From: a virus
IMG/VR virus record: IMGVR_UViG_3300049729_000211
Location: 79,575-143,574 of that record
Length of the DNA: 64,000 bases
Strand: one strand, 5' to 3'
The position numbers and the translations under genes are program-made. Below the pieces are notes generated by a model that did no database searches, was not told the origin of the DNA, and saw nothing but the letters and a program-made list of their open reading frames with translations. Positions 53,701 to 62,520 of this stretch are shown here, piece after piece; the stretch's first letter is position 1; each line of letters starts with the position of its first letter.

Positions 53701-55525
53701 AAGTCAGCGTGGCAGGAGTAAGATCGATGCCAAAGTACTGCATGGCAACGGCTCCAATGGCATCAGCCACTTGAATCGTGACAAAGAACGGTGTCGTGAA
53801 ATCAGTTGTGGAGTTGTCTGTGGTCGGATATCCGCTTACGAGACCGGCAGAATTCACGATCACATTGTTGGGCAAACTACCAACCGAACCTGGAGTAACT
53901 GACCAAGTGAACGGTGCAATGCCTCCGGTATTCAGCATCTGGTAGGAATAGCTCGCCATCACTTGTGCTGAAGGCAGGTAGACATTTCCGTTGATGATGG
54001 GAAGACCAGTTGTGTTGATCGCCAGGTTGCTACGAACAGCGACGTCTACAACAATAGTATCGATGAATTCCGGGTTGCTGCTGTCACTCACTGAGAAGGT
54101 ACACTGGTAGATTCCCAGAACCATCGGAGTTCCTGTTAGCGTTCCATCAATTGAAAACTTGAGACCATAGGGAAGATCTGCAGCGTACCAGCTGTAAGGA
54201 GCGATTCCTCCAGAAGCCGTGAAGCTGATTTCACCCATCGGCAGACCAGCAATCACATCAATTTCAGGAGTCGTTCCTACCGCATTCACCAAAGGAAGAT
54301 TGGAAGAATTGATGACTACTGGAGAACTGCTGGAAGTTGCCGCTGTGAGAGCAGGTGTGATATCCATCAGATCCTGCACCTGAGGTCTTCCAATGAGCGG
54401 AAAGACATCTGCTGCCATGGTGCCCAGAATTGAACTGGCGTTCTGGTAGCGAGACAATGCCACCAGCAGCTTCAATTCATTGGTCACCGTGTCGCGAACC
54501 AAAGATCTCATGATCACAGCATAAGGTTCGGGAACTCCTCCAGCCAGCGCGTCTGTGATCTCGAAGCCGGTGGTGCCATACATGCCCACCGTTCCCGTGA
54601 TGATTTCTGACGAGGCCTGAGTTGGAACCCAAACTGAATTGCTGACAAAGATCGATTTGGTGATGGACCGGCGAAGTTGAACTGCCGGCGAGGCAGTCGA
54701 GTAGTCATTCTGGACTTCAACTGAAAACGTGACCGCACCAGAATTGCCAAAGATATGGCTGACCGTCTGTACACTGATGGGAAGCCAGGCAGTTGCCCCT
54801 GTTGAGAATACCAGACGCCACTGAGATGCACCAGTGTAAGTGCCAGATAATGAAATGAGAACTGGCTGGTTGATCTGAGCCGTGGTTAGGTCAACTGCCA
54901 CCGAACTGTCAGTGAAGACGCTTGGAAAACTGAGGTAGTTTGTCCATCCAGGAGCATCGGCATAGTCCGGATCAGCCGACAGGGCCTGCATTTTGACACT
55001 GTATCCGTCCAAGGTTACAGTCGTCCGGAAAGAACGTGAACTGAGGGTTCCTCCAAACTCCAAACCTGTGGGAAGATTTCCTCCCACCGACTGAAGTAGA
55101 GGATCAGTGGGATTGGAAGCCGCGATCAGCCAAATGTTCCAGTCATTGTAAACGGAGTATCCACCGTTGACTGCAGCCGGATTCCAAGCCAGTGTCAGAG
55201 TGAGATCCTCTTCAATATAGCCCAAAGTGATGGCATCCTGAAGAGGAGTTGGATTAATGGCGAGGCTGATGGTTGTTGTGGCTGTCTCTGCGGTCGGAGT
55301 AGTGGAATCTACGACTGAAAATGCCACTGAGTACGGTCCAATGGCCGACAACGATGGAGTTCCAGTGATCGCTCCGGTAGCAGTATTGAGCACCAGTCCA
55401 TTCGGGAGACCTGCTGCACTGTATGTGTACGGAGTGATGCCTCCAGTAGCCACCACGGCATTGCTGTAAGCGATGCCTGCTGTACCACTTGGAAGAGAAG
55501 TCGTAGAGAAAACCAAAGTTGACAT
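50705..55525 (-). CDS. Giant Ig-like-repeat (He_PIG) virion adhesin
   Basis: The 1606-residue protein has many copies of the putative Ig/He_PIG unit: LPSGTAGIAYS...TGGITPYTYSAAGLPNGL...GAITGTPS...YSVAFSVVDS, at the N-terminus, around residues 400-560, and again in the C-terminal third (SLPTGLTLSSGGVISGTPS, SLPNSTAGVAYS). Such domains are exposed on virions and bind surface sugars or proteins. Likely a tail fibre or whisker component. It lies between the tailspike and another fibre-like gene. Confidence 0.87.
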   Translation of the reverse strand: MSTLVFSTTSLPSGTAGIAYSNAVVATGGITPYTYSAAGLPNGLVLNTATGAITGTPSLSAIGPYSVAFSVVDSTTPTAETATTTISLAINPTPLQDAITLGYIEEDLTLTLAWNPAAVNGGYSVYNDWNIWLIAASNPTDPLLQSVGGNLPTGLEFGGTLSSRSFRTTVTLDGYSVKMQALSADPDYADAPGWTNYLSFPSVFTDSSVAVDLTTAQINQPVLISLSGTYTGASQWRLVFSTGATAWLPISVQTVSHIFGNSGAVTFSVEVQNDYSTASPAVQLRRSITKSIFVSNSVWVPTQASSEIITGTVGMYGTTGFEITDALAGGVPEPYAVIMRSLVRDTVTNELKLLVALSRYQNASSILGTMAADVFPLIGRPQVQDLMDITPALTAATSSSSPVVINSSNLPLVNAVGTTPEIDVIAGLPMGEISFTASGGIAPYSWYAADLPYGLKFSIDGTLTGTPMVLGIYQCTFSVSDSSNPEFIDTIVVDVAVRSNLAINTTGLPIINGNVYLPSAQVMASYSYQMLNTGGIAPFTWSVTPGSVGSLPNNVIVNSAGLVSGYPTTDNSTTDFTTPFFVTIQVADAIGAVAMQYFGIDLTPATLTLDPSQLPVVFAGETFRIGLGIFGGVGPYTVVMTDGAGITSSGALIDGRWEFLLTPTVGRIGIQTLSFLVTDSASHTENLSVSYTVGLQVANVGLYNPIVDHLWESGDTTTTVSLPLDSSNLSGLTLGSYSATSANGISITLTSGDLIFQQIVSPSFFGSANGTTSVPILAAGNQVATVSHEYTVENSNSATLAVVGGNLSSSAIPYLVGNLVTLNPLKPFFNSPSFGKGAGCTVSLATGSFLPGGLSLDSSSGLIYGYLTSTNVYSTVLNYIVANVTTGTVTITWNNYAGVVILTDNLGDPRSPYCTIQLPYSGSIQADRTLSSVSIVAGRLPVGITAVVNSVTPTQVTVAGTTTESGYFDVWFKVIATTGAVGFLYKRFVSKYVTPLAILTGYLDQIFPSIAYSDSLQGVGGVGPYTWTLTSGSLPSGFTPSTSSLPVAIPNGIISGTTALTAFSSTLGITLTDSRGVKATTSLPITLNDSLIIINTSPLPSVTQSAYYNAQMSARGGSGLGYTWSVIAGGFPAGITMNSSGAISGLGPATLSGPQSVTIQVVDSLSVTTSEVFTISVTVNTMSIDISGVGPITRAPYGGQGYIGTLGALGGTPPYTWNYTGVPAFPNYLQMTRGSGYTYNGGLSGTCDLVLTAANYTFMVQDSLGQNFTGPVPFTTVSSVKVTTIAVPDGIAGGTYSTTLAATTNNPPIVSWALTSGSLPTGLTLSSGGVISGTPSATDTSTFTVTATDSLNAALSGVPGYTGDTGVSATLSIRVQNTTLVITTSSLPNSTAGVAYSAATLTGTGGVGAYSWSIDPSSAASLSSIGMNLNASTGAITGTSTAVGTYSFTFRLTDSTTAYVTRTLSLTVASNLYLVSGPDYVAGGSPSGFVGGVDAGNISSVSPRPNMSFYVVATGVISTSTSTISASTSVPGVSATVTSVTGSSGSAVALIQLTGSLVGSTGSNNITVSVIDKGISKSVTFQWLQYTSEAIYLVPASGSIPTYYAG

Positions 55526-55535
55526 GCCTGCTCCG

Positions 55536-58500
55536 CTAACCTAGACTTGGAACTGCCGCTGAAGAAGAATCTGTGATGATGATGCCTCCAGCAAATGAAT
55601 CAGTCCCTGATGTGGGATACTGCAGCACCGACATCGTGTTCAGGGATGCCTGACCTCCTGATGAGAAATCAGGACTGCAAACGATTGAAGAACTAATACC
55701 CGCAGTCGCCACAAGGATAGAACTCGTAATACCTGTTTCTCTCAAAGGTGAGTGAGTTTCCAAAACCAGTGAACTGCCATACTGCATCGCGTAAAATGGA
55801 CCTGCTACTCCAGTGCAAGCTAGATCTACTGCTGAAGAAGTCATCTGAGATCCAGAAAGGATGATTCCTTGCGTTCCTTCGCTCAGGTTGATCAAACCTT
55901 GATGCATCTCAACACTGCTCTGATCAAAAGAGCCAGCTGTAACATTATTCACGAAGTTGCAGTCTACGAACTCAATATCTGAATCGACACCCTGCACTGC
56001 CCCGTTGATGAATCCCTGGAATGTGAAACCACTGAACACCACACGTGAGTCATTCACATAGAAAGCAGAGACTTCTCCATCTCCATAGCTGACACCTGTA
56101 CCATCAATTACCGCACCAGGACCCAGGATAGTGAGAGATCCCTCTTCTTGTATTGAGTATCCTATGATTCCCAGAGCGTAGTATTTGTTAGCACGGATGG
56201 AAGAATCACCACCCAAATTCGCAATTTCCAATGAGGAATAGCTGGACAGAAGGTACGGAATTGGTGCTCCGGTAGTTGTCACGGGAGCCGCAACATTCAA
56301 GATCACTTTATGCAGCAAGATTGGAGGAAGAGTTGCCAGCGCGGCCTGGATGGTCATCATCGGAGTAGTGAGTGACAAACCATCGTTAGAGTCCTTGCCA
56401 ACTACTCCGTTCACATACAGATTCACTGGAGAAGATGTCGTGGTGGCATATACCGATCCCGACGTGACAGTTGGGCCATGAACCGCGAATCCAACATGAG
56501 GAAGAATCTGTGTGAATCCTCTTGTTGATGGAAGACTCAGTTGAATCGTCATGCGCTTGTCGTCGGCAAGGGACTGAATGAAGTCGTTGGTATACACCGG
56601 GACTTCGAAGACATTTTCTACGTTGTTGTACAGCTTTGATTCATAGTTCGAATCAAAGTAAGATGAAACCGGCTGATTGATCAAGTCGGTATCGTTCCAA
56701 GAACTGCCAGTGGGAAGTGAGGTAACGATGGGGAGCTCTCTGTTGTAGGGATATACATCCTTGATTCCCACCAAAGGAGCCGCGCCTGTTCCATTAGTGG
56801 TGACCAGAGCACAGTCCTGGGTGTAGATCACATCGTAATTCCGGTTGGCAACTCCCTCTCCCTGATAGGGAACAATCAGTGTTGACAACATCAACTGAGC
56901 ATCTGCTCTGAAAGCCGGAAGAATTGCTCCAGTCATGAAGAATCCCTGTACTTCGAGATTCACCGTGGCCGGAATGGTGATAGTCAGCAAGCCATTGTTG
57001 GTGAACTGCACTGAAGTAATCGGAACCGCTGTGAGAGTGCCCGAGCCGCCGTCTACCCAGACATATCTGAGGACGTCATTTCCCGAGATTCCCTTCAACA
57101 CGCAGTTCGTAGCTGCTGCCACGATTATGTTGTTGACGCCTGAGTAGAACTTCTTAGACACCACCTGAACGCGGGTGTCCATCAGATAGGTGCCAGTGGT
57201 GTCAGCATAGGTGCCAAAGAGAACGGTCTCTTCAATCGCCACAATCCCTCTGACCGCTGCATTGTACACGAGTTGGGCAGTGTTGGCACAAAGAACTGTG
57301 ATCTGTAATGGATCAATCATGTTTCCGAGGATAGTGACTGCCATCATGTTCACTGGAGCAGAGGCTGTAGTCGCGAGGGCAACTGAGAATGGAGCTATCA
57401 TGCTTCCAGCATCATTCACGCTGACGATGTGCAATCCCTCTAGATTTGTGTTAGCCTGACTGCTGGGAATGGCCAGAGTTGTGTAGCTGCCTCCCAGAGT
57501 AACTCCGAAAATTGTGGATGTAGGCACAGTCACAGTGTTATTGATGACGAAAGTGAGAAGAGTTCCGCTGGTAGAAACTGACACCACAGGGTACAACTGA
57601 CCAGAGATAGCATTCCAGGCTGTGATCTGGGAAGCCAGCCAAGTTGTTGTTGGGACCGGATTGGGAATGCTTACTGTGGTGGTTGGTCCTGAATTGGAAG
57701 CAACAACAACTCCAGGAATGAGATTGAGAGTAGCTCTGACTCCAAATACCTTGTTGCTGTACTCGTTGTTGATTACAGTCAGGTTACCATCTGCAGATGA
57801 GGAGTTTTCATACTCCGAAACTCCAAACACAGGCAAGCTCTTGCCGCTCGCTGTGTCAAGAAGGGTTCCACCATAGACCTGTGTGGGAATTTGTCCCAAG
57901 TCAAATCCAGATCCCTTTGCATAGCTGATTCCGAGAGTCACATACAGAGGATTGGCACCGGGATCAAAAGAAGTCCCTGCGACATTCTGAACAATCGTGA
58001 TTGTGACAGTTTGCGGATTTGTTAGGTTCAACCCTGCAATGCTGACCTGGCCCTGCATGAGAAAGACTGGATTCTTGATGTTGTTGATATTGTCGTTGAC
58101 CAGAGCCATGACCTGCACAAACTCAATAGTGCCAACTGAGGGAGCGACAGTGAGTGAGAATGCATCGCCCTGAACCCAAGGTCCTCCAATGATTCCAGCA
58201 ACATTCTTGCTGTTGATGGAGACCTGTTGAGTTAGATAGTACAACCGATTGTCAGCGCAGAAACCGTTCATGTAGCCATCAAAGGTGCCCAGACGCAGAG
58301 TGTTTGCAATTCCTGTCTGAGCCACTGAGATGTCATAGGTCACCTGAGATCCCAAAGAATTGACTGGCGGAATCAGAATGGTTCCTCTGCCGACTGCCTG
58401 CCGAGACTCTCCTGTGATGAGATCAACAAATCCTTTCCTGAGGACGTTGTCGTATTCATAATCCTTGAGAGAGACCGTGAGGCGAGTGTCTACCACCTCA

Positions 58501-59495
58501 TCCGAGGTGATGCCGTCTGCAAACTTGCCATCAAGACGTCCTGATACTCCAGAAGTCAGCAAGCCAGCGCCGAACGGATTTGACTGAATTGAGAAATTGC
58601 TGCTGTTCTTCTGGAAGATGACCGCCAGAGGATAGGCGTAGGAATATCCATCCAAGGCTCCGATCCCATTGGTGGTCGTGCCATCTCCGGCCCTCCACAA
58701 ACCGCTGTCTCCATTAATCGTAGACATGGGTGTGTAGGAGAAAGGGTCGGCAACAATGGGATTTCCGTTTGTGTCGGAAGCATAGACGGTGTTGGCAGGA
58801 TCCGTGGGTCCGCTGTTTCCTGACAGGAAGGTTGGCGTCAAGCCGTTCGATTGTGTGAAATTATAGGCCAGAGTCACCGGCTGAATTCGAATGGCCCACT
58901 GAATCATGGCACGAGTTGTAGTGTTGTCAGATTCAAACGGGTCAACGACATCCATGAGCAGAGAATTTGCCAGAGTCGGATCAGGCGCGGCAATGATCGA
59001 CGCCATGTTAGCAGTCCGGCAGCCGTTCGGAAAGAAGAAGTTTCTAGGATATGACAGAGTGTTGTCAACATAGTATGCTGTTAGGTCGTTCTGCAAAGAA
59101 GTGTAGCGGAACTCTACAAACGCGATGTAGACGGTGGCTGCCATATCCGCCGCCGCTGTCTGGCCAACTGGAGGAGGAAGCACCACGTTGTTTACAGTCA
59201 TGTCGCTGGAAAGGTTGCCAGCGATAGTCACGATCTCCCCTTTGAAGAGGACATTGAAGGCCGGAACCTGGAAGGTGTTGGCAACAGTCGGCGTGAGAAC
59301 AAATGGAGACCAGGATACTGCCCCCGAGACCGTCTCGTTGTCCAGTATGCGCTGGCGTTTGTAGTCCTGCAGATCCTGAATCAGATTGATGTCTGCGTCG
59401 GACAGGTGATGCTCAAACATACCAACGACAGTGGTAAGAGCCTTCTGGCTAGGATCCAGGGATCTGGAGACGACGGATTTCGGATATGTCTTCAT
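55536..59495 (-). CDS. Baseplate-attached tailspike with C-terminal beta-helix
   Basis: The 1319-residue protein starts MKTYPKSVVSRSLDPSQ after AAGGAAA, the first gene of the second virion operon. The N-terminal 1000 residues are multidomain and beta-rich. At about residue 1050, VNLYVNGVVGKDSNDGLSLT begins a right-handed beta-helix typical of tailspikes (TIQAALATLPP, LTILGPGAVIDGTG, FEFVDCNFVNN-like turns). Such domains often cut or bind capsule or LPS. No catalytic residues can be assigned. Confidence 0.85.
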   Translation of the reverse strand: MKTYPKSVVSRSLDPSQKALTTVVGMFEHHLSDADINLIQDLQDYKRQRILDNETVSGAVSWSPFVLTPTVANTFQVPAFNVLFKGEIVTIAGNLSSDMTVNNVVLPPPVGQTAAADMAATVYIAFVEFRYTSLQNDLTAYYVDNTLSYPRNFFFPNGCRTANMASIIAAPDPTLANSLLMDVVDPFESDNTTTRAMIQWAIRIQPVTLAYNFTQSNGLTPTFLSGNSGPTDPANTVYASDTNGNPIVADPFSYTPMSTINGDSGLWRAGDGTTTNGIGALDGYSYAYPLAVIFQKNSSNFSIQSNPFGAGLLTSGVSGRLDGKFADGITSDEVVDTRLTVSLKDYEYDNVLRKGFVDLITGESRQAVGRGTILIPPVNSLGSQVTYDISVAQTGIANTLRLGTFDGYMNGFCADNRLYYLTQQVSINSKNVAGIIGGPWVQGDAFSLTVAPSVGTIEFVQVMALVNDNINNIKNPVFLMQGQVSIAGLNLTNPQTVTITIVQNVAGTSFDPGANPLYVTLGISYAKGSGFDLGQIPTQVYGGTLLDTASGKSLPVFGVSEYENSSSADGNLTVINNEYSNKVFGVRATLNLIPGVVVASNSGPTTTVSIPNPVPTTTWLASQITAWNAISGQLYPVVSVSTSGTLLTFVINNTVTVPTSTIFGVTLGGSYTTLAIPSSQANTNLEGLHIVSVNDAGSMIAPFSVALATTASAPVNMMAVTILGNMIDPLQITVLCANTAQLVYNAAVRGIVAIEETVLFGTYADTTGTYLMDTRVQVVSKKFYSGVNNIIVAAATNCVLKGISGNDVLRYVWVDGGSGTLTAVPITSVQFTNNGLLTITIPATVNLEVQGFFMTGAILPAFRADAQLMLSTLIVPYQGEGVANRNYDVIYTQDCALVTTNGTGAAPLVGIKDVYPYNRELPIVTSLPTGSSWNDTDLINQPVSSYFDSNYESKLYNNVENVFEVPVYTNDFIQSLADDKRMTIQLSLPSTRGFTQILPHVGFAVHGPTVTSGSVYATTTSSPVNLYVNGVVGKDSNDGLSLTTPMMTIQAALATLPPILLHKVILNVAAPVTTTGAPIPYLLSSYSSLEIANLGGDSSIRANKYYALGIIGYSIQEEGSLTILGPGAVIDGTGVSYGDGEVSAFYVNDSRVVFSGFTFQGFINGAVQGVDSDIEFVDCNFVNNVTAGSFDQSSVEMHQGLINLSEGTQGIILSGSQMTSSAVDLACTGVAGPFYAMQYGSSLVLETHSPLRETGITSSILVATAGISSSIVCSPDFSSGGQASLNTMSVLQYPTSGTDSFAGGIIITDSSSAAVPSLG

Positions 59496-59599
59496 GTTTT
59501 CCTTGTGAACTGCTCACCCTATAAAGTGATCATGTAGTGCTTTTCCCGGATTCAAATTTTCAGAATCCAGTTAGGGTGCAATAGTCCGGAGGTAGATCC

Positions 59600-60112
59600 G
59601 TGCCAACATCGTCGATTCTGATCATCCCAAGGCCTGGAGTTTCGTCATGTCTCATCAGTCCCAGAGACAATGATTCATTCTTCAACCCAGTTTTAATGGG
59701 ACATACTGGGTTTGCTGCCAATGGAACGATGTACAATACAGGAGTTCCACAGCCTGTGGTTGCTTCCTGGTTCTCTGAAGGATTAAGTTCCACACGTGGA
59801 AATCCTGCTTTCCCCAGTACCGGGCTGGCTCTGTTGTCCAAGACGGATCTCACCATCTACGATGAATCCGATAGACATCTTCCTCTATGGATGAGGTTCG
59901 TACTTGCGGACAATCTTCTGCTTACGAACAACTTTGATGGATTACATGGGTTCACACCCAGTGAAGTGAGCTATGCACAGGGAGTTATCAGCCTCCTGTT
60001 CACACCAGATCCCGGACTTGTTCTTCAGACCAATCTAGTTATCACTATCGATTTCTCTAAGGACACTGCTGCCATTGAGTTTATTTCGGGTCCTGGTTCG
60101 GCGGAAGCGTAG
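59600..60112 (+). CDS. Hypothetical protein, GTG start (170 aa)
   Basis: Starts at a GTG with GGAGGT six bases upstream. The 170-residue product is beta-rich and Pro/Gly-rich, of a virion-protein type composition, with no recognised domain. Divergent from the tailspike gene; the 104-base gap (59496-59599) holds both promoters but no copy of the TTACCCG family. Its end overlaps a convergent small gene by 32 bases. Confidence 0.75.
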   Translation: MPTSSILIIPRPGVSSCLISPRDNDSFFNPVLMGHTGFAANGTMYNTGVPQPVVASWFSEGLSSTRGNPAFPSTGLALLSKTDLTIYDESDRHLPLWMRFVLADNLLLTNNFDGLHGFTPSEVSYAQGVISLLFTPDPGLVLQTNLVITIDFSKDTAAIEFISGPGSAEA

Positions 60113-60326
60113 GGTTGATGTCTACCGTCACTCCTTCCGGAGTCACCTTGGCATCCACTGGTCCCAACTGGGAGTAATCAATTGTCTGAGGGTTGTTTAT
60201 CCGCTGCCAGGTCGCGGCGGCGATTTCACACTCTCCAGGATCCATACCAGATCTCGTGTATGTTTGGAATACATGAAGCAGGTATGTGTGCAGGTTTTCC
60301 GGAAGGACAACGACTTTGACATCCAT
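60081..60326 (-). CDS. Small hypothetical protein (81 aa)
   Basis: The start at 60326 (MDVKVVVLPENLH) is the most likely; there is no clear ribosome site. The C-terminus is Pro-rich (NPTLPPNQDPK). It is convergent with the gene on the other strand, overlapping it by 32 bases, so this is a weaker call. Confidence 0.55.
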   Translation of the reverse strand: MDVKVVVLPENLHTYLLHVFQTYTRSGMDPGECEIAAATWQRINNPQTIDYSQLGPVDAKVTPEGVTVDINPTLPPNQDPK

Positions 60327-60418
60327 GTTAGAGAGATACCGGAGTTCTGAAATTTGAGGACAAATCACGAGAACGAGTATTAGATCCCTGAGTTCCACCA
60401 AATCAAAAGGAGATTCCG

Positions 60419-60994
60419 ATGGAAATGGCACTGAAGTATCCCACATCCCAGAAGCTGGGAGCGTGGTCTATGATTATGACTCTGATGCTGGGGATGTTCG
60501 TTTCCGTCGGCATCGTGCAGACAACCGGATGCACAACCAACCAGATCCAGAATAACGTCAATGCGGTGTTGAGTGCTGCTCAGGCAGTTCTCAAGGTTGC
60601 TGAACCCAATGCACCTTGGGTGCCCCAACTGACGGCAGCCATTACAGCCTTGCAACAGGCAGAAGCCTCCTGGAAGGGTGGCAGTTCAATCGCTATTGTG
60701 GAGTCTGCGTTGAACACCGTTGCCGCCGTGGCCTCAGTGATTCCTATCGCGTCAGCTTACGGTCCGTTGATTGACATCCTCGTAGCTGCGATTGACCTGG
60801 TACTGAATACCATTCAGGTGGACAATCCGACTGTCACTGTCAAGGCAATTGCTCCGTTCGGACCGTTCAACCATCATGGCCGCGTCCAGTTGAAGAAGCC
60901 CGGAACATTCCAGAATCAGGCCGGTGCAATCAAGGCTCAGTGGAATGCTGCTGTCAAGGCGAATCCCGCGTTGGCCGCTGCGAAGCTGCAGTAA
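60419..60994 (+). CDS. Lipoprotein-like membrane-associated protein (191 aa)
   Basis: AAAGGAG precedes the ATG. The N-terminus has a hydrophobic segment (SMIMTLMLGMFVSVGIVQ, about 17-34) followed by TTGC, a lipobox-like site with Cys at position 38. The rest is Ala/Val-rich and helical with a second hydrophobic region (VASVIPIASAYGPLIDILV, about 102-120), then a basic C-terminus. It could be a spanin, a holin-like protein or an inner-membrane effector. A terminator follows. Confidence 0.68.
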   Translation: MEMALKYPTSQKLGAWSMIMTLMLGMFVSVGIVQTTGCTTNQIQNNVNAVLSAAQAVLKVAEPNAPWVPQLTAAITALQQAEASWKGGSSIAIVESALNTVAAVASVIPIASAYGPLIDILVAAIDLVLNTIQVDNPTVTVKAIAPFGPFNHHGRVQLKKPGTFQNQAGAIKAQWNAAVKANPALAAAKLQ

Positions 60995-61014
60995 CTCATT
61001 CGTGCGCGAGAAGG

Positions 61015-61047
61015 CCCTTGGATTTTTGATAATCCAAGGGTCTTTTT
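61015..61047 (+). terminator. Rho-independent terminator
   Basis: A 10-bp perfect stem CCCTTGGATT/AATCCAAGGG with a 6-base loop, followed by TCTTTTT. It ends the lipoprotein-like gene. Confidence 0.9.
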
Positions 61048-61066
61048 GTCTTCTCATTTCCAGACC

Positions 61067-61462
61067 ATGGGTGGAAAATGGGTACATCGAATTTCCAATA
61101 TTGATGAAAGTACCAAGACAGGCCTGTGCTTAAATTGTGGACCAGTCAAACTCAAGTTTCTAAAAGGTCAGAAGAGATGGGCCTGCAGAATACAAAGTGA
61201 AAACTGGAGTTGGCGAGGCATTTACATCAGAAGCACTGGAATTACCTATGAACAGTTTATGAAAAAGATGAAGTCAGTAGAAGGCAAGTGTGAGATCTGT
61301 GGAAGTGATCTAAATCCAGTATTTGATCATGACCATAAGACCAATAGAGCTAGAGGAATTCTTTGTAGGGACTGTAATACAGGACTAGGATTGCTCAAAG
61401 AAGATCCCAGTGTTCTTTTGTCAGCTATTCGATATCTTGAAAAGGAGTACCCTCGTTTCTAG
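61067..61462 (+). CDS. Endonuclease VII-like HNH/His-Me nuclease
   Basis: The 131-residue product has CEICG (75-79), FDHDHKTNRARGILCRDC (87-104) and GLGLLKEDPSVLLSAIRYLE, the core of T4 endonuclease VII-family His-Me nucleases, with zinc cysteines 75, 78, 100 and 103. A first CLNC pair (21-24) lies upstream. It may resolve branched DNA or be a mobile endonuclease; the AT-rich DNA and weak ribosome site favour the latter. Its end overlaps the convergent gene by 38 bases. Confidence 0.85.
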   Translation: MGGKWVHRISNIDESTKTGLCLNCGPVKLKFLKGQKRWACRIQSENWSWRGIYIRSTGITYEQFMKKMKSVEGKCEICGSDLNPVFDHDHKTNRARGILCRDCNTGLGLLKEDPSVLLSAIRYLEKEYPRF

Positions 61463-62150
61463 TTCTTCTTTTGAGCATCAAACGAGAGACAATCCTGACT
61501 GAACCCTTCTTCTCAATTTTCTTAATCCACGACGGAGGTATCGTCACAGCGATAGAGATGTCAGCACCTTTCAACATCGGATGCTGGGCAAGCAGAGCGT
61601 TGTCGTCCTCATATCTCATGTCCGGAACTATGTATCTGTAATATTCCGGAGGTACGACAAACTTGACTTCCACCTTGGTGGAATCAAACACGAAACCTGA
61701 CGGCTGATCAATTGTACCGAAGGTGCTCTGGCCCTCTTCACCGCCGTTCAGACCTTGCCTCTTGATGCTGTCCATGTACTTGGCAAAGGTCTCATGATAG
61801 ACCGGAAGTCCATTGGGATACCTGGCTCTGAGATTGTACTGGAAGGGAGAATCCCCTGTGAGACGGATGCCCCAGGGATTCATGTCGCTGTCAAGGACTG
61901 ACCTTACTTCGCTAGAGAATCCCACCAGATACAGAGAGTTGAATGGGACATGCCAGAACTGCTGGGGAGCGAGATGATCTTCAGAGTCGTCATCCACCCA
62001 TGCCTTCATCCGAACAACATCGGACATGCGATAGACACGTTCCTTAAGACGCAGAAGGGTGTGTTCCATCGCCTCTGCAGGAACATGCTTAAACTGGATG
62101 GGAACCCAGGGTCCTGGTTTTAGAATTGTGTGATCTGACGGAGGCGGCAT
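61425..62150 (-). CDS. Hypothetical protein (241 aa)
   Basis: Soluble 241-residue protein starting right after the stop of the small upstream gene (TAG-ATG). It has VPPEYYRYIVPDMRYEDD (about 166-183), a basic end (KKRRTRNEG is not continuous; the tail is SRLMLKRRTRNEG) and no recognised domain. Expressed from the promoter at 62312-62341. Confidence 0.75.
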   Translation of the reverse strand: MPPPSDHTILKPGPWVPIQFKHVPAEAMEHTLLRLKERVYRMSDVVRMKAWVDDDSEDHLAPQQFWHVPFNSLYLVGFSSEVRSVLDSDMNPWGIRLTGDSPFQYNLRARYPNGLPVYHETFAKYMDSIKRQGLNGGEEGQSTFGTIDQPSGFVFDSTKVEVKFVVPPEYYRYIVPDMRYEDDNALLAQHPMLKGADISIAVTIPPSWIKKIEKKGSVRIVSRLMLKRRTRNEGTPFQDIE

Positions 62151-62291
62151 CTAGGTTAGCTGCACACCCTTTCCGAACACGAACTCAGCAAGCACCTGTG
62201 ACTGCTGGTCGGCGGGAGTCTGAGCCAGAAGCTGCTCAAGTTGGGCTGCGGTCTTCTTGATCTCGGCTTCCTTATTGATCTGCTTCTTCAT
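62151..62291 (-). CDS. Small protein (46 aa)
   Basis: Starts MKKQINKEAEIKKTAAQLEQ and ends VFGKGVQLT, a charged helix. GGGGGGAAAG precedes the ATG, and a phage promoter lies 21 bases further up. The next gene starts at the base after its stop. No family recognised. Confidence 0.78.
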   Translation of the reverse strand: MKKQINKEAEIKKTAAQLEQLLAQTPADQQSQVLAEFVFGKGVQLT

Positions 62292-62311
62292 GGCTTTCCC
62301 CCCTGTTCTAT

Positions 62312-62341
62312 TCTACGGAGATTTCCCATGAAACGGGTAAT
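62312..62341 (-). promoter_or_regulatory. Phage promoter, TTACCCG-N18-TAGA family
   Basis: On the minus strand ATTACCCG, 18 bases, TAGAAT. The next start (62291) is 24 bases after the T of TAGA, with a Shine-Dalgarno sequence between: a leadered copy. Confidence 0.85.
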
Positions 62342-62347
62342 CTCTAC

Positions 62348-62440
62348 CTAGAATAGAGAAGTTAAAATCCGGTCAATTCGACTTCGTACTCGAAGGCATC
62401 CTGCTTGATCTTCGTTTTTGTCGAACCGGATAGATTTCAT
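62348..62440 (-). CDS. Very small protein (30 aa) with its own promoter
   Basis: A 30-codon frame starts MKSIRFDKNEDQAG and ends ILTSLF. It has a strong GGTGGAGGG ribosome site 6 bases before the ATG and lies 22 bases after the TAGA of a promoter copy. It is located between the tmRNA terminator and the next promoter. The regulatory sequence supports it more than the sequence of the product does. Confidence 0.6.
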   Translation of the reverse strand: MKSIRFDKNEDQAGCLRVRSRIDRILTSLF

Positions 62441-62458
62441 TGTTTCCCTCCACCTCTC

Positions 62459-62488
62459 TCTACGGAGTTCGTGCGAGTTCCAGCTAAC
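62459..62488 (-). promoter_or_regulatory. Phage promoter, variant (TTAGCTG-N18-TAGA)
   Basis: On the minus strand GTTAGCTG, 18 bases, TAGAGAG. The -35 part differs at two bases from TTACCCG, but the 18-base spacer is about 15/18 identical to that of the promoter at 16654-16681. Confidence 0.7.
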
Positions 62489-62495
62489 AAATGTC

Positions 62496-62520
62496 AAAAG
62501 AAAAGGCCTCCGAAGAGGCC
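62496..62520 (-). terminator. Terminator of the tmRNA gene
   Basis: On the minus strand GGCCTC-TTCG-GAGGCC followed by TTTTCTTTT: a stable UUCG-tetraloop hairpin with a T-run, directly after the tmRNA. Confidence 0.92.

Noticed and set aside
60327-60360. Weak resemblance to the promoter family upstream of the 81-aa gene
   Set aside because: The -35 and -10 positions match only partly (TTGTCCT and TATC), so chance is likely.
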